Positions 14,765 through 22,940 are shown, counted from the first letter of the stretch. The stretch: DNA of 25,200 bases from CAZIPN01 sp964541225 (GCA_964541225.1 CAZIPN010000028.1:1-25200); one strand, 5' to 3'. Numbers and translations are program-made. Notes: generated by a model from the letters alone, not told the origin.

Positions 14765-14845
14765 GTGCCCGCTGCAGCTCACAATAGCCCGTGTTCCGCA
14801 GGACGGCTCGGATCGCGGGCTCGGCGGACGGGAGACGCGCCATGA
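14765..14845 (+). CDS. 26-codon ORF at the head of the metallophosphoesterase unit (leader peptide or gene remnant)
   Basis: GTG 14765 has the strong ribosome binding site GGAGGAG 4 nt upstream, directly after the operator-like palindrome. The frame ends at TGA 14843-14845, which overlaps the next ATG as ATGA. The 26-residue product (VPAAAHNSPCSAGRL...) matches nothing I recognise with confidence. A faint likeness to the HNSxRS loop of arsenate reductases is noted but too short to rely on. It may be the stub of a deleted gene or a coupling leader. Confidence 0.35.
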   Translation: MPAAAHNSPCSAGRLGSRARRTGDAP

Positions 14846-14994
14846 CGAGAGCGTCCGCTCAGCTTCCCTTCCCGGACCGCAACCTGACTCTGTGGGTATT
14901 CCTCCCGGTGATCGTGGGCGTGGGGGTATTCCGCGACGAGCGCATCGTGGGGCTCTATTCGGCGGCGTGCGCCTCGACCGAAAAGCAGCCATGA
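14842..14994 (+). pseudogene. Truncated Acr3-like arsenite efflux permease (N-terminal remnant)
   Basis: A 50-codon frame begins at ATG 14842 with MTRASAQLPFPDRNLTLWVF followed by LPVIVGVGV. This matches the characteristic start of Acr3/ArsB-type arsenite permeases (L-x-x-x-DR-x-LTLW-x-F-L...GVG), which are normally about 350 residues with ten membrane helices. After the first helix the similarity ends and an unrelated 21-residue tail (FRDERIVGLYSAACASTEKQ...) runs to TGA 14992-14994. An internal deletion of about 300 residues explains this. The ATGA overlaps with both neighbours remain, so downstream translation may still be coupled. Recognition rests on one short segment, so the call is moderate. 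Confidence 0.5.
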
Positions 14995-15737
14995 CGTCCT
15001 CTCGACATCTCGCACTTCTCGCCGATGTGCACGGCAACCTGCCGGCGCTTGAGGCCGTCCTGGGCGACATCTCGGCAGCGGGTGTTGAAGAGACGTACTG
15101 CCTTGGAGACCTGATCGGCTACGGCCCGGATCCGTCAGGTGTGGTCGCCCGAATGCGCGCTGCTGGTATTCCGACCGTACGCGGCAACTATGACGACGGC
15201 GTGGGTAATCGCCGCGGTGTGTGTGGCTGCTACTACGCCACCGAGGAGGCCCGCCGAGACGGCGACGCCAGCTACGCTTTCACCGACGCCGCGCTGTCTG
15301 ATGCCGATCACGACTGGCTCGCGGCGCTCCCCGACTCGATCCGATTCGAAGTCGGTTCCCTGCGTGTGCTGCTCGCCCACGGCAGCCCCCGCAAGATCAA
15401 CGAGTATTTGCTGCCGGACCGCACCGATGCACTCCTCGCGCGCCTTGCCGATGCGGCCGAGGCGGACGTCGTATGTGTAGGGCATGTGCACATGCCCTAC
15501 CATCGCATCGTTGAAGGCAAGAACGGTCGTCGCATCGACTACGTGAGTGTGCCCGCTGCGGGAAAGCCCAAAGATGGCGATCCACGCGCGGCATGGATGG
15601 AGTTTCGGCTCAGTGATGACCCGCGAACCGTCGACGTCCAGACGCATCGCGTCAACTACGACATCGAAAGCGTGGCCCGCGCCATGGTGGACCTGGGCCT
15701 CCCACAGCGGCTTGCCGAGGCACTTCGTCGCGCCTGA
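14991..15737 (+). CDS. Calcineurin-like metallophosphoesterase (YfcE/MJ0912-type)
   Basis: A 248-residue cytoplasmic metallophosphoesterase. The dinuclear metal ligands are present: Asp12 and His14 in ADVHGN, Asp40 in CLGDLIGYGPDP, Asn66 in RGNYDDGVG, His130 in LLAHGSPRK, and His165 and His167 in VGHVHMPY. The GNHD motif reads GNYD, and Cys78 and Cys80 follow in VCGCYY, a pattern I recall from one subgroup of these enzymes. The substrate is unknown; relatives act on phosphodiesters or phosphomonoesters. ATG 14991 overlaps the stop of the Acr3 remnant as ATGA; the longer in-frame extension back to 14580 is not coding. Such phosphoesterases occur in some arsenic gene islands, which fits the remnant upstream. 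Confidence 0.9.
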   Translation: MTSSRHLALLADVHGNLPALEAVLGDISAAGVEETYCLGDLIGYGPDPSGVVARMRAAGIPTVRGNYDDGVGNRRGVCGCYYATEEARRDGDASYAFTDAALSDADHDWLAALPDSIRFEVGSLRVLLAHGSPRKINEYLLPDRTDALLARLADAAEADVVCVGHVHMPYHRIVEGKNGRRIDYVSVPAAGKPKDGDPRAAWMEFRLSDDPRTVDVQTHRVNYDIESVARAMVDLGLPQRLAEALRRA

Positions 15738-15823
15738 CTCTTGACGGTGAACTCACATTCGCTGCTCGGCAGCCACACAGTTGTGGGCATCAACACTGCA
15801 ACCGGACCAGCCGAGGAGAACCG

Positions 15824-16153
15824 ATGACGGAATCACGCTTACAAGAAGAGACTGAAGAAGGAATCAGCATCCACATATTCTCCGTCTCGGCGGTCCTCGT
15901 GGGTGCGTGCCTGACCGTGATCGGAATCGTCCATCTCGTGATCAGCGCGCGGGGCACCAAGACAATCGCGGACGATCTTCTCGCGCTCGATGCACTCGTG
16001 TTCCTCGCCGCTTGCGTGCTCGCCTACGTGTCCATACGTACGCGAGGCAGGAGGATGAGCCTCCGCATCGAGCGAATGGCGGACTACAGTTTCATCGCGG
16101 CGCTCGTGCTGATGTTCGCAGTATGCCTCGTGATCGTGTACTCGGTCTTCTAG
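15824..16153 (+). CDS. Small three-helix membrane protein of unknown function
   Basis: A 109-residue protein with an acidic N-terminal tail (TESRLQEETEEG) and three hydrophobic helices at about residues 18-40, 50-69 and 86-108. A basic loop (RTRGRRMSLRIER) between helices 2 and 3 suggests that side faces the cytoplasm. GAGGAGA lies 4 nt before ATG 15824. I know similar uncharacterised proteins in other bacteria but no function. It is alone, 86 bp after the metallophosphoesterase; that gap contains only a small hairpin (15773-15786). It converges on the lipoprotein gene with 8 bp between stops. Confidence 0.8.
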   Translation: MTESRLQEETEEGISIHIFSVSAVLVGACLTVIGIVHLVISARGTKTIADDLLALDALVFLAACVLAYVSIRTRGRRMSLRIERMADYSFIAALVLMFAVCLVIVYSVF

Positions 16154-16161
16154 AGCCCGGC

Positions 16162-16968
16162 TCAGTCGCCCCAGATTTGCGCGTGCACCTCAGCCGTGGC
16201 GAACTTGGGGATGTCGTGACTCGACTTCACCGCGAACTTCTTCTTCTCGCCGGCGTAAAGATCCTCCCCTATGCCGGTGTAGCCCCCGACAATGTGGCCC
16301 GACTTGTCTCTCAACACGACGGAGACCGCGAAGTCATCGATGCCCACGGAGTTGGGATTCTCGAGATCGGTCGTGAAGATCATGCCGGAGGCGGTCTTTG
16401 TCACCTTGAGGTTTGATGTCTTGATAGGCTTGCGATCCCAAGGCTGCGCCTTGGCGGCGGTCTGCCACTTGACACCGGGATCGACAACCTCGAAATCGAC
16501 TCTCGTGGGTCTCCCGCCTTTCGGATCAATCTCCTGGGCGTAGGCAATTGTCTCGCCGGGCAGGAACCACCAGCGAAGGGTGACGTCGTCGGTGCCGAGA
16601 ACATGCCCAGCAGCGTCGCGCATGGTCACTTTCACTTCCGGGAACATCACCGCGAAATCAGCATTGGGATTCCGCAGAACGAAAGCGTATTCGACGTGTG
16701 GACCGCTGACGAGCGAATAGCCCGACTCCGTGATCTGGAGCGGTTTCGGTTTCGCGGCAGCCTTCGCTTTGGCGGCTTCGGTCCCCGTGTTCGAACTTCC
16801 AGTCGCGGTGGCGTTCGCCGCCCCGCTCGCATTCGCACTGCCAGTCGTCAATGTCCCCGGAAAGGCCTCACTCTGTGGAGATGTCGCTTGCGTCTCCACG
16901 TCTTGCGATGAACAGCCAGCGAGCACAGCCATCGCCAGAAGGACGATCAGCCAGATACGCCTATGCAC
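16162..16968 (-). CDS. Lipoprotein with two FxLyD-like domains
   Basis: A surface lipoprotein of 268 residues. The N terminus is basic (MHRRIW), then hydrophobic, ending in the lipobox LAGC, with lipidation expected at Cys19. A low-complexity Ser/Thr/Ala/Asn linker runs to about residue 70. Two immunoglobulin-like FxLyD-type modules follow: ITESGYSLVSGPHVEYAFVL ... FLPGETIAYAQEI, and LKVTKTASGMIFTTDLENPN ... LYAGEKKKFAVKSS. Such domains probably bind other proteins or ligands at the envelope; no enzymatic motif is visible. GTG 16968 is preferred because AAGGTG lies 6 nt upstream; GTG 16977 would add three residues (MKE) but lies on top of that ribosome binding site. It faces the small membrane protein tail to tail. 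Confidence 0.82.
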   Translation of the reverse strand: MHRRIWLIVLLAMAVLAGCSSQDVETQATSPQSEAFPGTLTTGSANASGAANATATGSSNTGTEAAKAKAAAKPKPLQITESGYSLVSGPHVEYAFVLRNPNADFAVMFPEVKVTMRDAAGHVLGTDDVTLRWWFLPGETIAYAQEIDPKGGRPTRVDFEVVDPGVKWQTAAKAQPWDRKPIKTSNLKVTKTASGMIFTTDLENPNSVGIDDFAVSVVLRDKSGHIVGGYTGIGEDLYAGEKKKFAVKSSHDIPKFATAEVHAQIWGD

Positions 16969-17127
16969 TTCCTTCACCTTCCCGCGCGTCCGAAACCAGA
17001 CAAATACGATCTCATATTGTGGGCAGGCGCATCAACCGTTGGCTGCAGGAAGGCGCAGGCGTTGCGGGCATCTGCTCTCGGCAAGTTCGAGCACGGCAGC
17101 GGTGCACGGTGATGCACGCGCATGAAC

Positions 17128-17155
17128 GAAAGGCCTCCCGACCGGGAGACCTTTC
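17128..17155 (-). terminator. Hairpin terminator of the tRNA-Phe gene
   Basis: GAAAGGTCTCCC and GGGAGGCCTTTC on the minus strand form a 12-bp stem with one G-T pair and a GGTC loop. It starts 12 nt after the tRNA 3' end. Only a short T-poor tail (GTTC) follows, so it may work as a weak intrinsic or processing-type terminator. Confidence 0.65.
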
Positions 17156-17166
17156 GACTGCAGCAA

Positions 17167-17242
17167 TGGTGGCCAGAGACGGACTTGAACCGCCGACACG
17201 GGGATTTTCAGTCCCCTGCTCTACCAACTGAGCTACCTGGCC
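17167..17242 (-). tRNA. tRNA-Phe (anticodon GAA), CCA encoded
   Basis: The 76-nt minus-strand sequence folds as a full cloverleaf. The acceptor GGCCAGG pairs with TCTGGCC, with one G-T pair at position 7. The D arm is AGCTCAGTTGGTAGAGC. The anticodon stem GGGGA/TCCCC holds the loop CTGAAAA, giving anticodon GAA. The T arm contains GGTTCAAGTCC. Discriminator A and CCA are encoded (17167-17170). Confidence 0.97.
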
Positions 17243-17258
17243 GATCGAACGCCTTGCG

Positions 17259-17288
17259 ATAGTACCTGCGGGTTTGTCGGCCGGTCAA
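17259..17288 (-). promoter_or_regulatory. Promoter of tRNA-Phe
   Basis: TTGACC (17288-17283) and TACTAT (17264-17259) are separated by 18 nt on the minus strand. The -10 box ends 16 nt before the tRNA 5' end. The -35 matches five of six consensus bases and the -10 four of six. Confidence 0.6.
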
Positions 17289-17430
17289 GAAAGCGAGTTG
17301 CGAAGGACTCGGCGCCGGGGCATGTATCCGCACGCAGGAGTGCCACAACTGAGACGATGGCACCGCCGCCGCGACCGCAGCGACCTGCGTGCTGCCGCTG
17401 GCAGCCGGACCGAGCCGCCCACTACGATGG

Positions 17431-19384
17431 CTACTTGCCGTTTGAGACGAAGATGATGACGGCCACATTGCGCGGCACCGTTGTGCCCACTTCTGGCGCC
17501 TGCCCCACCACTTCTCCGGCCGGTCGGTTGGTGCCGCCCCAATTCACGATTGTGTTGCCGAGATGGGCCTTCTTCAGCGTGCTCTGCGCGTCTTTCGTGG
17601 ATTGACCGACGACGGATGGCACAGTCGCAAGATCTGACGACGTGGGCGTCGACGAGGGATCCGACGACGGCGGCGGACCGTTGGATACGAGCAGTCCGAC
17701 AATTGTCCCCGGGGAGATCTGCATCCCAGCCGTCGGATACTGTGCGAACACCTGGCCCTTGGTGGTGCCCGTGTACGTGTACTCTATGACTGCCTGGGAA
17801 CTCAAATTCGCCGCCTTGAGCCTGTTGGCGGCGTCGCCGCGACTCAGCGCCTGGACTCCCGGGACAGTCACATTCTGCACTCCGAGAGAGACCGTCAGAC
17901 CGATCGTCGTCTGATACGGAACCTTCTCCCCCGGGGGAGGCGACTGCGTGATGATCGATCCTCTCGGCACGGTCTGACTGTACGCCTGATCGATGGCCGC
18001 CTTTAGCCCCGCTGTGGCGAGCGCGCTCTGCGCAAGCGCTTGCGTCTTGCCGAGCATGTTGGGCACGGCAAACAGCTTCTGTCCTCCAGAAATGGTGATG
18101 TTCACTGGATCGATCAGTCTGAGTTGCGTCGTCGGGGGCGGAGTCTGTGATGTCACCTTGCCCACTTCAGACGCCGTCAGTGTCTGTGTCGTCGTAACGC
18201 TACCGAGTTTGAATCCCGCGGCGGATATGGCCTGCTCGGCCTGCGCCTGAGACAGCCCCACGAGGTTAGGAACTGACGCGGTTCGATTCAGGTAGTAGTA
18301 GACCCCGCCAGACGCCGCGAAGAGAACGGCCAGCACCAGCATCAACCATAGCCACCACAGCGAGCGCTTCTTCTTGGGCCCTTTGCCGGGGGGGCGTCCG
18401 TTTGGCAGCTGCGCTGCAACCACTCCGAGGACTACCGCCGAGTTGAAATCGCGAACAACTTGAGGAGACAGCCCCGCCTCCTGCAACTTGGCCAACGCGT
18501 CGGCTTCTGACAATCCGACAACATCGGGAAGAGGAACGGAAAGGGCATCGGCCGGTGCAGGACCACTTGAAACGAGAAGCACGGCCTCAGACCCCACCGC
18601 AACGCTCTGACCGTACGGGGGCAGCTGCCCAACCACTTGGCCTCGTGGCGCGTCAGAGTACTCGTTGAACACCTGTGCCGAGAGCTCGGCCTGCTGCAGC
18701 TGCGAGAGCGCTTCGCCTTGTGACAATCCCAGGACGTGCGGAGTAGCCACAGGCGCAGCGGAAGGGGTCTCGGGAGTCCCGCGTGAAACCACGATGATGA
18801 CGCGCGACCCGGCAACGACCATGGGCGCTTCGCCCGGGGAAGTCGCGGACGCTTCGGGAGGAGTCACAGCAGGCATCGCCTGCGTCATCTGCATCGCTTC
18901 CGCGTCCGCCTGTGAGGCCGCAACGGGTTCAAGCAGCTGCGTCGGTTGCGCCGCCTGTCCATCGACTTGGTCCTCGGCAAGCGGCACGTGCGGCTGTGTG
19001 GCGCCGAGGTCCGGGGTCTCGGCGATGGACTCGCCCTCTGAGGAGCCCTCCATGTCGGCGGGTTCGGTGTCGGCGGTTGGCTCTGCGCCGGGTTCAGCTC
19101 CGGCAGGCTCCGGTTCAGCTCCGGCAGGCTCCGGTTCAGCTCCGNNNNNNNNNNNNNNNNNNNNNNNNNNNNNNNNNNNNNNNNNNNNNNNNNNNNNNNN
19201 NNNNNNNNNNNNNNNNNNNNNNNNNNNNNNNNNNNNNNNNNNNNGGTTCAGCTCCGGCAGGCTCCGGTTCAGCTCCGGCAGGCTCCGGTTCAGCTCCGTC
19301 TTCGGACTCATCGGCGAAGAACGACGAGTCGTCTGGAGCGGGCAGCTCGTCATCTAAGTTGTGCTCTGTCACGTCTTCACCCAT
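17431..19384 (-). CDS. PASTA-domain membrane protein with acidic repeat tail (interrupted by assembly gap)
   Basis: The gene starts at ATG 19384 (MGEDVTEHNLDDELPAPDD) and ends at 17431; the 100-N gap at 19145-19244 breaks the apparent frame. Order of parts: an acidic Glu/Ala/Pro tail with GAEPEPA repeats; two PASTA-like modules (PHVLGLSQGEALSQLQQAEL ... and LPDVVGLSEADALAKLQEAG ...); a basic KKKRS followed by one membrane helix (LWWLWLMLVLAVLFAASGG); then four PASTA modules starting VPNLVGLSQAQAEQ, VPNMLGKTQALAQS, VPGVQALSRGDAAN and VPSVVGQSTKDAQS. PASTA modules bind peptidoglycan or muropeptides and usually sit outside the membrane on Ser/Thr kinases. No kinase domain is present here. The positive-inside rule would put the first two modules in the cytoplasm, which is odd. 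The ribosome binding site is weak (AAAGGGA about 10 nt upstream). The role, perhaps cell-wall sensing, is inferred. Confidence 0.85.
19091..19298. repeat. 21-bp tandem repeat array (GAEPEPA) containing the sequencing gap
   Basis: The unit GGTTCAGCTCCGGCAGGCTCC occurs at 19091-19111 and 19112-19132, with a 12-nt partial copy at 19133-19144. After the gap it occurs at 19245-19265 and 19266-19286, with a 12-nt partial at 19287-19298. All visible copies are identical. On the minus strand each unit encodes seven residues, GAEPEPA. Confidence 0.95.
19145..19244. other. Assembly gap (100 N)
   Basis: Exactly 100 N lie inside the tandem repeat, which is typical of a gap of unknown size. Repeat phase on both sides predicts a true length of 9 plus a multiple of 21 nt. 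Confidence 0.98.
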
Positions 19385-19508
19385 GAAGGGTCGGTCCCTT
19401 TCATCTCGTGCAGCAACCCCCATTGCGCCCGCGCGTCGCGCACGCCACGGACGTTAGCATGGTACCGCAGGTGCGCTCGAAAGAGACGATGGGCCCGGGT
19501 CCGAGCAT

Positions 19509-19540
19509 CCTCGGGACGACCGACTGAACCGACCCCGAGG
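19509..19540. repeat. Inverted repeat between the PASTA and PAS-HD-GYP genes
   Basis: CCTCGGG (19509-19515) and CCCGAGG (19534-19540) pair perfectly around an 18-nt loop. It lies downstream of the PAS-HD-GYP stop and upstream of the PASTA start on the minus strand. It may be a transcription-attenuating hairpin, but no T-tract follows. Confidence 0.3.
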
Positions 19541-19618
19541 GGCGGGCCACGTCCCAATCGCGCTGCGTCACCTAAGCGCTATGTCGCCGCAGCTTCGCAC
19601 CGCCAAAGCGCAGCGCCA

Positions 19619-21376
19619 CTAGAACTCGTCGATGAAGCCGAAACCGTCTTCGACAACCGCATGGCACGCTTCTACGACATCCTGGTCGTAGCGCGTCCCG
19701 CTGCCAGCGGTGATCTCCTCGAGCGCTGCCGCAAGTCCGAAAGCCGGCCGATAGGGCCTGTGGGTGCACATCGCCTCAACGACGTCGGCGACCATGAGCA
19801 CGCGGGAGCCCGGGAGCAGCTCCTCGGCCGTCAGGCCACGGGGATAGCCGGAGCCGTCGAGCCTCTCGTGGTGCTCGTAGACCATCTCGGCGACGGTCTC
19901 GGGCAAGGCTGCGGAACGAACGATCTCGTACCCGGCCTCCACATGCGCTTTCACGAGTTCGAACTCCAGCGCCGTGAGCTTACTCGGCCGCGAGAGTATC
20001 TCGGCAGGAACGCTCACCTTGCCAACATCGTGGAGAGCTGCCGCGACTTCGAGGTTGGCGATGTCGGCGTCGCTCATCCCCATCTTGTGCGCGATGGCAA
20101 CGGCCAGCGCGGCAACGCGCCGCTGATGGCCCGCAGTGTACGGATCGCGCATCTCCACGGTACGGCTTACGACTGCAGTGACCGCGCTAAGCTGCTGCTT
20201 GGCCTGCTCTAGGCTCGCGGTACGCTCCTCAAGCAGATGTTCAAGTTGCTGGCGGTAGGTCTCCAGCTCGGCTTCGGCGCGCTTACGCTCCGTGAGATCG
20301 CGGAAGATGGTCTGCACCATGACGCCGCCCTCAAGTGGCAGAGAGACGCTGTACACCTCCGCGTACCAGTCCGACCCATCGGCTCTGAGCAGGTGCAGTT
20401 CAACGGGCTTGCGTTCGAAATCCTTCTTCAGAACGCTGGCAGCGCGTCGCTGCACGAGCTTGACTGAGTCCGGGTGCACGAAATCCGCGAGCGCCTTGCC
20501 GGCAATGCGAGCACCGTCCGGGAAACCAAAAGCGGCGAGCGCCGCGCGGTTTGCGAACTGCACGTTGCGATCGTCGTGAACGACGATGGGGTCACTCGAG
20601 AATTCGAACAGGGTGCGAAACCTGCGCTCGCTCTCGGCGAGAGCCTGCTCCGCTTCGATCCGCTCCGAGAGATCGAGTGCAATCACGTGGATGACTCGCT
20701 TGCCGCCCAAAGTGAGCGAAGAGGCAACGGTCTCGCCGGCCACGGTCGAGCCATCCTTGCGCACGAACCGTTCTGTGGCCGCCGGTGCCGTCCAGTCCCC
20801 CTCCATCATTCGACGAACGCGCTGGGCGACTTGGGGCCGATCTTCGGGGTGAACGAGCGTCACGACCCGCACGCCCTCAAGCTCGGCCGGATCGTCATAG
20901 CCGAGGAACCGTGCGCACGCCGGATTTGCCATCATGACACGCTTGCCGTCGTGCAGAAGGGTCGGCGTCGGAAGCATCTCGAACAGACTCCGGAAGTGCT
21001 CCTCGGAATCCATGAGGTCGCGTTCGGTCTGTCTGAAGTGAGTGATATCGACGAGCAAGCACTCGATATGTCCGGCCGCGACGTCGGCCTGAGCGAAGAC
21101 CCGAATGTTGCGAACGCATCCGTCTTTGCGACGGAGGAAGCAGTCGACTCCGTCCAACTCGCCGGTCCTGACCAGTGTGCCCAGAGTCTTTCGGAAGTCC
21201 TCTAGGTGGTCTTCGGGTACGAGTTCGGCATACTGTCGTCCGACAACCTCGGCAGCAGAATAGCCAGCCAGTCTCTCCCATTGGCAATTCACCTCGAGGA
21301 TCCGACCCTCGAAACTGAGAGATTGCGAAGCCAGTGGAGAGTTGTCTCGCACGCGCTGAGTGGCTCGACTAGCCAT
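19619..21376 (-). CDS. PAS-PAS-PAS-HD-GYP signalling protein (probable cyclic-di-GMP phosphodiesterase)
   Basis: A 585-residue soluble protein that probably hydrolyses cyclic-di-GMP in response to signals sensed by its PAS domains. Three PAS/PAC units lie in tandem: about 10-120 (FEGRILEVNCQWERLAGYSA), 125-250 (FRSLFEMLPTPTLLHDG ... ACARFLGY) and 255-370 (FRTLFEFSSDPIVVHDD). A short coiled coil follows (ERKRAEAELETYRQQLEHLL). The HD-GYP domain takes the last 190 residues with intact motifs: AGHQRRV, ALHDVGK, KAHVEAGYEIV, YEHHERLDGSGYPRGL and VADVVEAM. The ATG at 21376 is preferred; an ATG at 21448 would add 24 residues with no PAS homology, and neither has a strong ribosome binding site. It lies downstream of the AI-2E permease gene on the same strand. 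The catalytic residues contrast with the altered HD-GYP protein at 11811. Confidence 0.92.
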   Translation of the reverse strand: MASRATQRVRDNSPLASQSLSFEGRILEVNCQWERLAGYSAAEVVGRQYAELVPEDHLEDFRKTLGTLVRTGELDGVDCFLRRKDGCVRNIRVFAQADVAAGHIECLLVDITHFRQTERDLMDSEEHFRSLFEMLPTPTLLHDGKRVMMANPACARFLGYDDPAELEGVRVVTLVHPEDRPQVAQRVRRMMEGDWTAPAATERFVRKDGSTVAGETVASSLTLGGKRVIHVIALDLSERIEAEQALAESERRFRTLFEFSSDPIVVHDDRNVQFANRAALAAFGFPDGARIAGKALADFVHPDSVKLVQRRAASVLKKDFERKPVELHLLRADGSDWYAEVYSVSLPLEGGVMVQTIFRDLTERKRAEAELETYRQQLEHLLEERTASLEQAKQQLSAVTAVVSRTVEMRDPYTAGHQRRVAALAVAIAHKMGMSDADIANLEVAAALHDVGKVSVPAEILSRPSKLTALEFELVKAHVEAGYEIVRSAALPETVAEMVYEHHERLDGSGYPRGLTAEELLPGSRVLMVADVVEAMCTHRPYRPAFGLAAALEEITAGSGTRYDQDVVEACHAVVEDGFGFIDEF

Positions 21377-21511
21377 TTTGCAGCATCCCCGCTCGACGAC
21401 AAACCGACCTAGTAAGTATCGGCGGCCTGGTTCCCATGCTGTAGCCATGCGCTCTCACGGGCATGACAGGAAGCAGCCGAGCCAGCAGCTCAAACTGAGC
21501 ATTCGACCTGG

Positions 21512-22750
21512 CTACCCAGTGGCTTCCGGATCACTCTGCGCTGCTGCTGTCTGTGCGTGTTTCTCGCGGTAGTACACGTAAACCGTGCGAACGGCCGCAG
21601 CGAATGGCATCGCGAGAATCGCGCCGAGGAACCCGCCGAGCGATGCCCCCACCGCCAGCGCGAGGATGATCACGACTGGGTGCAGCGTGACGACCTTCCC
21701 AGCCACAATCGGGCCGAGGAACGAGTAGACGAACTGATCGACCGCAAGCACGATGACGCCGGTGATGATGCCCGTCGGCACTCCAACGGTAAGGCCGACG
21801 ATGATCGCAACCAGAGCGCTGAGGATCGATCCCACAAACGGGATGACGCCGAGAACGCCGATCATCATCGCGATGAACCACGCGTAGGGCAGGTGCACGA
21901 GCGAGAAGCCGATCCCGTCGAGCACGAAGATGACGAGCACGTTGATGGACGTCGCCACGAGGTAGCCCGAAAACGACGAGTCAAACGAGCTGCCGACAAG
22001 GCGAACGTCGTCGTGAATGCTCGGGGGAAGAGCGTCAAGGATCGCCTCGGTAAGCCGCGGACCATCTTTGAGGAACCAGAACGTGAGTATGAGCCCCATG
22101 AACAGGGAGAGGCCCGCCGAGAAGAGGCTGGTCACGCCACTCGCCAGCACCGGAAGCGCGTTGCCCGCAACTGTCGCCAGCGAACCGCCAACCGCCTGGA
22201 CGACCGCGTCGATCTGACCGCGCAGTGTTGGGTTCAGCCTGCCGTAGGCGGCCAAGCCGCTTTGCGCCTGAGCCACCAGACTGCTGATGGTGTCTGGCAG
22301 CGTGGAGAAGAACCCGACCGCGCCAGAGATCACCGGAGCCGCGAAGAGCGCAACCAGTACGGCGATGCCGGCAACTGCGGTGAGCGTTCCGACGAGAGCC
22401 GCAAAACCATCGCCCATGCCGCGCGCCTTGAGAGCGCGGGTGACCGGTCGCACGAGCATCACGAGCAATCCCGCGACCATAAACGGCCCCAACGAGACCA
22501 TCAACGCGCTGAGGACCTGGCTGAGTCCGCGCACTACCAGTCCGGCGCCGATGAGCACCCACAGCACGATGCCGATGAACGCCCAGGTTCGAAGCATGTG
22601 GTCGGTCGGGCCATCCGACGCGAGACGCGCTGCCGAAGCCGACGCACCCATTCCACCGGCAGACGCGCCAGACTCGTCGGCGGAGACGCTCACCCGACGG
22701 GCACCGCCCGGATCGTTCGTCTCACCTGCTGACACAGTCGGCTTGCTCAC
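21512..22750 (-). CDS. AI-2E family transporter (PerM/YdiK-type permease)
   Basis: A 412-residue inner-membrane protein with about seven or eight membrane helices. The family has members implicated in export of autoinducer-2 or in ion antiport; the substrate here cannot be told. Family features are the N-terminal helix pair (FIGIVLWVLIGAGLVV, SLGPFMVAGLLVMLV), the long extracellular amphipathic region (about 150-220), IGVLGVIPFVGSILSALVAI, and the closing block LGPIVAGKVVTLHPVVIILA ... GFLGAILAMPFAAAVRTVY. GTG 22750 is chosen because GAGGGGAG lies 9 nt upstream; a frame to 22837 adds unconserved Arg-rich residues. The first 60 residues are a Ser/Ala/Gly-rich tail. It diverges from padR across 238 bp. 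Confidence 0.9.
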   Translation of the reverse strand: MSKPTVSAGETNDPGGARRVSVSADESGASAGGMGASASAARLASDGPTDHMLRTWAFIGIVLWVLIGAGLVVRGLSQVLSALMVSLGPFMVAGLLVMLVRPVTRALKARGMGDGFAALVGTLTAVAGIAVLVALFAAPVISGAVGFFSTLPDTISSLVAQAQSGLAAYGRLNPTLRGQIDAVVQAVGGSLATVAGNALPVLASGVTSLFSAGLSLFMGLILTFWFLKDGPRLTEAILDALPPSIHDDVRLVGSSFDSSFSGYLVATSINVLVIFVLDGIGFSLVHLPYAWFIAMMIGVLGVIPFVGSILSALVAIIVGLTVGVPTGIITGVIVLAVDQFVYSFLGPIVAGKVVTLHPVVIILALAVGASLGGFLGAILAMPFAAAVRTVYVYYREKHAQTAAAQSDPEATG

Positions 22751-22909
22751 GACGTTGCGCTCCCCTCGGCGAAGTGCGGGATGACTCTGAGCCGCAGCCT
22801 GACCGCCTGCGCCCCTTGGTCGCCACCGTACGCACAATTCCCCAAGAGCATAGAAGATGTGCGCGCCCTTTGCGCGGGAATCTAGGCGATGCGACTGCCG
22901 CTATGACGC

Positions 22910-22939
22910 TTGCGGCGCTGGTACGGCGCATGCTATAGT
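22910..22939 (+). promoter_or_regulatory. Promoter of the padR-UbiB unit
   Basis: TTGCGG (22910-22915) and TATAGT (22934-22939) are 18 nt apart, 50 nt before the padR ATG. The -10 matches five of six consensus bases, the -35 three of six. Confidence 0.5.
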
Positions 22940-22940
22940 T

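Noticed and set aside
14765..14845. Arsenate-reductase (ArsC) remnant
   Set aside because: Only HNS plus a few residues align and the key Cys is absent; too short to claim, so it is listed as a small ORF.
14580..14990. In-frame upstream extension of the metallophosphoesterase
   Set aside because: It crosses the palindrome and ribosome binding site, has no homology, and ATG 14991 begins exactly at the family start.
17012..17227. 71-codon minus-strand ORF overlapping tRNA-Phe
   Set aside because: Product is the usual translation of a tRNA and its terminator, not a protein.
17391..17405. GCTGCC-GCT-GGCAGC hairpin as PASTA gene terminator
   Set aside because: No T-run after the stem and only 6 bp; such hairpins are common by chance at this GC content.
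19091..19298. CRISPR array
   Set aside because: Units are directly adjacent without spacers and encode a heptapeptide repeat.
19245..19353. Start of the PASTA gene in the frame giving ELNRSLPELN repeats
   Set aside because: That frame exists only because the 100-N filler is not a multiple of three; the GAEPEPA frame is continuous on both sides of the gap.
21557..22732. 391-codon plus-strand ORF opposite the AI-2E permease
   Set aside because: His/Arg/Asp-rich shadow of a membrane protein gene.
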